Positions 56,043 through 64,000 of a stretch of 64,000 bases of DNA are shown piece by piece. The position numbers were made by a program, and so were the translations under genes. The DNA comes from Gallionella sp. (GTDB taxonomy: Bacteria > Pseudomonadota > Gammaproteobacteria > Burkholderiales > Gallionellaceae). Numbering within the stretch: position 1 is the stretch's first letter; the number at the start of each line of letters is the position of its first letter. The notes below the pieces were generated by a model. That model worked only from the letters and a program-made list of their open reading frames with translations. It was not told the DNA's origin and did no database searches. Location of the stretch: positions 1-64,000 of the forward strand of contig JABEVG010000038.1 in NCBI GenBank assembly GCA_013044075.1, in the 5' to 3' direction.

Positions 56043-56471
56043 TTAATGACCGCCGTGTTTACGCAAGTGTTTAATGGCTGCCAACTGTGCAATCGCTTCA
56101 GCCAACTCAGCTTGTGCCTGGGCATAGTCGATATCTGAAGTACGATTCTTCATCGCTTCTTCTGCATCCTGTTTGGCTTTCAAAGCACGCGCCTCGTCCA
56201 AATCAGCTCCCCGCGTAGCGGTGTCTGCCAAAATGGTGACTACATCAGGCTGCACCTCCAGCATTCCGCCAGAAACATAAATCAACTCTTCTGCTTCCTG
56301 GTCGGGCAGCTTCAAACGCACGGAGCCCGGCTTGATACGAGTCATCAAAGCAGTATGGCGCGGATAAATGCCCAACTCGCCCATCTCACCGGGAACAATG
56401 ACAATTTCGGCGAGGCCGGAAAAAATCAAAGCCTCCGCACTTACAATATCTACATGAACAGTCATTGCCAT
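56043..56471 (-). CDS. atpC: F0F1 ATP synthase subunit epsilon
   Basis: [40 protein letters not shown]. Confidence 0.96.
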   Translation of the reverse strand: MAMTVHVDIVSAEALIFSGLAEIVIVPGEMGELGIYPRHTALMTRIKPGSVRLKLPDQEAEELIYVSGGMLEVQPDVVTILADTATRGADLDEARALKAKQDAEEAMKNRTSDIDYAQAQAELAEAIAQLAAIKHLRKHGGH

Positions 56472-56484
56472 GATTTACCTCTAA

Positions 56485-57900
<1,416 letters not shown>

Positions 57901-57939
57901 CTAAATTAATTCTGTAATTAACTATCTGCCGTGGCCGTA

Positions 57940-58806
57940 TCAGCCTACCGCTGCTGCACCGCTACAGATTTCTGAAATCTCACGGGTAATCGCAGCTTGA
58001 CGCGCTTTGTTATACACCAACTTCAGGTCCGCAATGACGCTCTTCGCATTGTCCGAAGCGGCTTTCATTGCCACCATGCGTGAACTTTGTTCAGATGCCA
58101 TGTTCTCGACCACACCTTGATATACCAGCGACTCGATATAGCGCAGCAGCAGTGCATCAATGACTAGCTTGGCATCAGGTTCGTAGATGTAATCCCAGCT
58201 GCCCTTTGCTTCTCCCAATTTGTCATTGGTCAGGGGCAACAGTTGCTCCATGCACGGCTCTTGTTTCATGGTGTTGACGAAATGGTTGTAACTGATATGT
58301 ATCGCGTCAATCTCGCCCGCGACATATGCATCCAACATTACTTTAACCGCGCCGATCAAGTTCTCAACGTGAGGAACATCCCCCAGCCCCGTCAGATGGG
58401 ACTTCACTTCTGCACCGGTACGATTCATAAAACCGAATGCCTTGTTGCCGATCGCGCAAACAGCCACTGCCTTGCCCTCCGCTTCCCACGCTTTCATGCG
58501 ATTGATTGCCAAGCGCAATACGTTGGTATTCAAGCCGCCACACAATCCTTTGTCGGACGTAACGATGATTACGCCCACTTTTTTGATGCTGTCTCGCTTG
58601 ACCAAAAAGGGGTGCTTATATTCTGGATTGGCGCGAGAAAGATGGGCTGCTACGGCACGAATCTTTTCCGCATAAGGGCGAGCTGCACGCATACGCTCTT
58701 GCGCTTTGCGCATTTTGGCTGCGGCAACCATTTCCATGGCGCGCGTGATCTTGCGTGTATTTTCTACACTCTTGATCTTTGCGCGTATCTCTTTACTGCC
58801 AGCCAT
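57940..58806 (-). CDS. atpG: F0F1 ATP synthase subunit gamma
   Basis: [35 protein letters not shown]. Confidence 0.97.
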   Translation of the reverse strand: MAGSKEIRAKIKSVENTRKITRAMEMVAAAKMRKAQERMRAARPYAEKIRAVAAHLSRANPEYKHPFLVKRDSIKKVGVIIVTSDKGLCGGLNTNVLRLAINRMKAWEAEGKAVAVCAIGNKAFGFMNRTGAEVKSHLTGLGDVPHVENLIGAVKVMLDAYVAGEIDAIHISYNHFVNTMKQEPCMEQLLPLTNDKLGEAKGSWDYIYEPDAKLVIDALLLRYIESLVYQGVVENMASEQSSRMVAMKAASDNAKSVIADLKLVYNKARQAAITREISEICSGAAAVG

Positions 58807-58819
58807 GTATCACCTCGAT

Positions 58820-60361
58820 TTAGTAAACAGCTGATGCTTTGAACTTTTCAATTGCAGCGGACAATAGCTTTTCGTTATCAGCATTCAAATCTTTGGTTGA
58901 TTCAATCGCATCCATCAGGCTCTTATTGTTAGATTTCAAATATGCATGCGCTGCCGATTCAAATGCCAAAGCTTTAGCAACTGGCACGTCATCGAAATAA
59001 CCTTTGTTGACTGCAAACAATGTCACCGCCATTTCGGCCACAGACAATGGACAATATTGCAACTGCTTCATCAATTCAGTAACCAAACGACCCCGTTCCA
59101 ATTGCTTGCGAGTTGCCTCATCTAAGTCGGATGCGAATTGTGCGAAAGCTGCCAATTCACGGTATTGAGCCAGAGCCAAACGCACACCGCCACCAAGTTT
59201 CTTGATGACCTTAGTTTGGGCTGCACCACCCACGCGAGAAACCGATATACCCGCATTAATCGCTGGACGGATACCCGCATTAAACAAGTCGGTCTCCAAA
59301 AATATCTGTCCGTCGGTGATCGAAATTACGTTGGTCGGAACGAATGCCGAAACGTCGCCCGCCTGAGTCTCAATGATGGGCAGAGCAGTCAAAGAACCCG
59401 TCTTACCCTTAACTGCACCCTTGGTGAAAGCTTCTACGTAGTCAGCATTCACACGCGCTGCACGCTCCAACAAACGGGAGTGCAAATAGAACACGTCGCC
59501 TGGGTAAGCTTCGCGGCCAGGTGGGCGGCGCAACAACAGAGAGATTTGACGATATGCCCAAGCCTGCTTGGTCAAATCATCGTAAACGATCAACGCATCT
59601 TCACCGCGATCGCGGAAGTACTCACCCATGGTACAACCAGCATAAGGAGCCAGGAATTGCATTGCAGCGGAATCAGATGCAGTAGCGGCAACCACGATGG
59701 TGTAACCCAACGCGCCGTGTTCTTCCAGCTTGCGCACCACGTTAGCGATTGTCGAGGCCTTTTGGCCAATCGCAACATAGATACAAGTGATGCCCTGCCC
59801 TTTTTGGTTGATGATTGCATCAATTGCCACCGCGGTCTTGCCAGTTTGGCGATCACCGATAATCAATTCGCGCTGACCGCGACCAACTGGAACCATAGAG
59901 TCAATAGACTTCAAACCGGTTTGTACCGGTTGATCGACAGATTTACGCGCAATAACCCCTGGCGCAACTTTTTCGATTTTGTCCGTCATTTTTGCGTTGA
60001 TTGGGCCTTTGCCATCGATAGGCTGTCCCAATGCGTTCACCACCCGACCACACAATTCAGGTCCGACTGGCACTTCTAAGATACGACCTGTGCACTTGAC
60101 TGTGTCACCTTCTTTGATATGCTCGTACTCACCCAGAACCACCGTGCCGACTGAATCACGCTCCAAGTTCAACGCCAAGCCGAACGTGTTACCAGGGAAT
60201 TCCAACATTTCACCTTGCATCACATCGGACAACCCGTGTACACGCACGATACCGTCCGTCACACTGACTACCGTGCCTTCCGTGCGAGCCTGCGTTGCCG
60301 CATCAAAATTTTCGATGCGGCTGCGAATCAAATTACTAATTTCAGAAGGGTTGAGCTTCAT
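58820..60361 (-). CDS. atpA: F0F1 ATP synthase subunit alpha
   Basis: [37 protein letters not shown]. Confidence 0.98.
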   Translation of the reverse strand: MKLNPSEISNLIRSRIENFDAATQARTEGTVVSVTDGIVRVHGLSDVMQGEMLEFPGNTFGLALNLERDSVGTVVLGEYEHIKEGDTVKCTGRILEVPVGPELCGRVVNALGQPIDGKGPINAKMTDKIEKVAPGVIARKSVDQPVQTGLKSIDSMVPVGRGQRELIIGDRQTGKTAVAIDAIINQKGQGITCIYVAIGQKASTIANVVRKLEEHGALGYTIVVAATASDSAAMQFLAPYAGCTMGEYFRDRGEDALIVYDDLTKQAWAYRQISLLLRRPPGREAYPGDVFYLHSRLLERAARVNADYVEAFTKGAVKGKTGSLTALPIIETQAGDVSAFVPTNVISITDGQIFLETDLFNAGIRPAINAGISVSRVGGAAQTKVIKKLGGGVRLALAQYRELAAFAQFASDLDEATRKQLERGRLVTELMKQLQYCPLSVAEMAVTLFAVNKGYFDDVPVAKALAFESAAHAYLKSNNKSLMDAIESTKDLNADNEKLLSAAIEKFKASAVY

Positions 60362-60392
60362 CTGAGTTTTCCTTATTCCGATTATTCGATCA

Positions 60393-60923
60393 TTAAGCTA
60401 GTGCGTATGCCAATTCGGCAAGGCGGGTGTTGGCAGAACCATCAATCACTTTATCGCCCATGCGAATCACAATTCCGCCTAGCAAGGCTTTGTTCACATC
60501 ACAGCTGAGCTTAATGTCGCACCCTAAGCGAACCTTTAGAGCCGCAGCGATTTTTTCTTGTTGCACATCGTTCAAAACAAAAGCCGAACTGATAGTCACT
60601 TGTGCGGATTTTTCTGCTTCAGCACGCAAGACTTCAAACATCTCTGCGATTTCAGCAGCAACCGTCAAGCGACCACCTTGTGCCAAGACGCGAACAAAAT
60701 TACTTTGCTCCTTATTCAGTACGCCCGCCAATTCCAATATCAATGCTTCGATTTGGTCGCGTTTTATTCGCGGGCTTGATACCACAGCGCGTATGTCCGC
60801 ATTTGCCATCAAATCTGACAAAGTATGAATGAACACTGACCAGCCTTTTAAGTCGGCCTGTTTTTGCGCAACTTCAAAGGCAGCTTGGACATAGGGGCGT
60901 GCAATAGTATTGTCTTCGGACAT
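60393..60923 (-). CDS. atpH: F0F1 ATP synthase subunit delta
   Basis: [14 protein letters not shown] ... [20 protein letters not shown]. Confidence 0.95.
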   Translation of the reverse strand: MSEDNTIARPYVQAAFEVAQKQADLKGWSVFIHTLSDLMANADIRAVVSSPRIKRDQIEALILELAGVLNKEQSNFVRVLAQGGRLTVAAEIAEMFEVLRAEAEKSAQVTISSAFVLNDVQQEKIAAALKVRLGCDIKLSCDVNKALLGGIVIRMGDKVIDGSANTRLAELAYALA

Positions 60924-60928
60924 AACGT

Positions 60929-61399
60929 TTAAAGTTCCGCGACGAGTTTGTCGAGCAGGTCATCGTGCGCTTTCGCGTCAATTTCACGACCCAAAATCTT
61001 GCTCGCACCGGCCAACGCAATCGCGGACACCTGCCCACGCAATTGTTCTTTGGCGCGAAACACCTCTTGATCGACTTCAGCTTTTGCACCAGCAATGATG
61101 CGATCGCCTTCAACTTTAGCTTGAATCTTGGCTGTTTCGACAATTTCACTGGCTCGCTTTTCACCATTGGTCATAATCTCACTGACCTTTTCTTTGGCTT
61201 CACGCAGGATTTCTGCAGAACGCTTGGCAGCCAATTCCAAATCGTGCTTTGCACGCTCGGCGTCCGCCAAACCATCTGCAATTTGTTTTTTGCGTTGATC
61301 TAGTGCCGCCATGATTGGCGGCCAGACAAACCTCATGCAGAACCATACAAACAGTGCAAACATGATTGTTTGTGCTAGAAGAGTTGCATTGATATTCAT
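60929..61399 (-). CDS. atpF: F0F1 ATP synthase subunit B
   Basis: [33 protein letters not shown]. Confidence 0.96.
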   Translation of the reverse strand: MNINATLLAQTIMFALFVWFCMRFVWPPIMAALDQRKKQIADGLADAERAKHDLELAAKRSAEILREAKEKVSEIMTNGEKRASEIVETAKIQAKVEGDRIIAGAKAEVDQEVFRAKEQLRGQVSAIALAGASKILGREIDAKAHDDLLDKLVAEL

Positions 61400-61441
61400 G
61401 CAAGCTACCTTTCTTTAGTTATACGCTGCTACTTGGCAAAC

Positions 61442-61684
<243 letters not shown>

Positions 61685-61725
61685 TTATTTCTCCTGTTAA
61701 TAAAGTTAAAGTTGATAAATTGATT

Positions 61726-63004
<1,279 letters not shown>

Positions 63005-63068
63005 GATAGCGGCGTTTCTCAGGGGTGTCAAACATTGGTGACGCAAATTATCTACCCCTTTATTCAAT

Positions 63069-63929
63069 TTATTTGCACTTTTTCAATCCATTTAGGAATT
63101 CTTCTAGCTGATCATGATCTGTGTATTCAATAACCAATTTACCCCCACCCTTATTACTCGGCTTGATTTCTACCGTGACTCCTAGGTGTGCGCCCACTTC
63201 TTCCTGTAGGCGTTGCGTATCGCGACTTAACTCGCTTGGTTTTCTTTGTTTAATTTTTTCCGGGTCGCGCATTTGTTTCTGAACAAGCTTTTCCGTCTCA
63301 CGCACAGAAAGTTGCTCAAGTACAATTTTATTTGCCAACTGTATTTGCTGCACGCTTTCCATCGATAATAATGCGCGTGCATGCCCCATATCTAACTTGC
63401 CCGTAAGTAGCATGTTTTGGACAGATTGCGAAAGATTTAACAGGCGCAACAGGTTGCTTGTCGTACTACGTGATCGACCAACGGCTTCAGCCGCGGTTTG
63501 GTGTGTCATTTCAAACTCATCAATCAAACGCTGTATTCCTAAAGCCTCCTCCAATGGATTAAGATTTTCGCGCTGAATATTTTCTATCAACGCCATAGCC
63601 AGAGCGACATTATCCTGGACGCTGCGCACCAAAACAGGTACGTGCAACAAGCCCGCTAATTGCGCAGCGCGCCAACGCCTTTCGCCTGCAATAATCTCAT
63701 AACTTTCGTCATTCAATTGACGCACCAGTATTGGTTGCATCACGCCTTGTGCCTTAATTGATGCCGCAAGCTCTTTTAATGACTCCTCGTCCATATATGA
63801 ACGCGGCTGATATTTACCAGGCTTGAGCAGTGACACGCTTAAATCGCGCAACACATCATCTTTTTCGCTTTTACTGCCTGACAGCAAGGCATCCAAGCCA
63901 CGCCCAAGCCCTTTATTCGGTTTAGCCAT
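63069..63929 (-). CDS. parB: chromosome partitioning protein ParB
   Basis: KGLGRGLDALLS, GERRWRAAQLAGL, LMEDIQRENLNPLEEA-type motif (ALIENIQRENLNPLEEALGIQRL). Confidence 0.97.
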   Translation of the reverse strand: MAKPNKGLGRGLDALLSGSKSEKDDVLRDLSVSLLKPGKYQPRSYMDEESLKELAASIKAQGVMQPILVRQLNDESYEIIAGERRWRAAQLAGLLHVPVLVRSVQDNVALAMALIENIQRENLNPLEEALGIQRLIDEFEMTHQTAAEAVGRSRSTTSNLLRLLNLSQSVQNMLLTGKLDMGHARALLSMESVQQIQLANKIVLEQLSVRETEKLVQKQMRDPEKIKQRKPSELSRDTQRLQEEVGAHLGVTVEIKPSNKGGGKLVIEYTDHDQLEEFLNGLKKCK

Positions 63930-63942
63930 TATTTGCCCTTTT

Positions 63943-64000
63943 TCATGCTGATTCTATTTTTGCGTGCATATTCAACATTTCCCCTGCCAACGCCAAATAC
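63943..64000 (-). CDS. parA: ParA C-terminus (partial, runs off the window)
   Basis: minus-strand reading YLALAGEMLNMHAKIESA*, directly upstream of parB. Confidence 0.7.
   Translation of the reverse strand, partial: YLALAGEMLNMHAKIESA

Overview
The 64 kb window looks like core chromosome of an autotrophic betaproteobacterium. A Gallionellaceae-like origin is a guess from gene content and order (prk, parAB-atpIBEFHAGDC); I could not test it. Most of the window is housekeeping: mrcA, hemB, engB, hemL, thiE/thiD, rubredoxin/gloA, a CusABC-like RND efflux set with a divergent two-component system, a GlrK/QseG/GlrR-like set, opgD/opgH, Tim44-ubiJ-ubiB, rluA-type, gcvTHP, prmA, accBC, aroQ, dsbD, cutA, holA, lptE, leuS, prk, the full atp operon and parB. 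The points most worth a second look are: (1) gcvP has a single in-frame amber codon (TAG at 40401..40399, minus strand) where the aligned family residue appears to be Gln, with intact coding on both sides. (2) A tandem glycine riboswitch with an intrinsic terminator precedes gcvT, and aptamer 2 repeats a terminator-arm sequence. (3) The gcv operon spacers carry degenerate heptanucleotide repeats with inverted arms, and a REP-like palindrome lies before tpx. (4) An unannotated sRNA-like run of four hairpins, one with an anti-Shine-Dalgarno loop, lies between hemB and engB. (5) A tightly coupled five-gene operon (GT9, GtrA, GT-C/ArnT-like, Asp-box sialidase-like, small membrane protein) may be an uncharacterised surface-glycan system. 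No CRISPR array, rRNA, tRNA, prophage or transposase was recognised.
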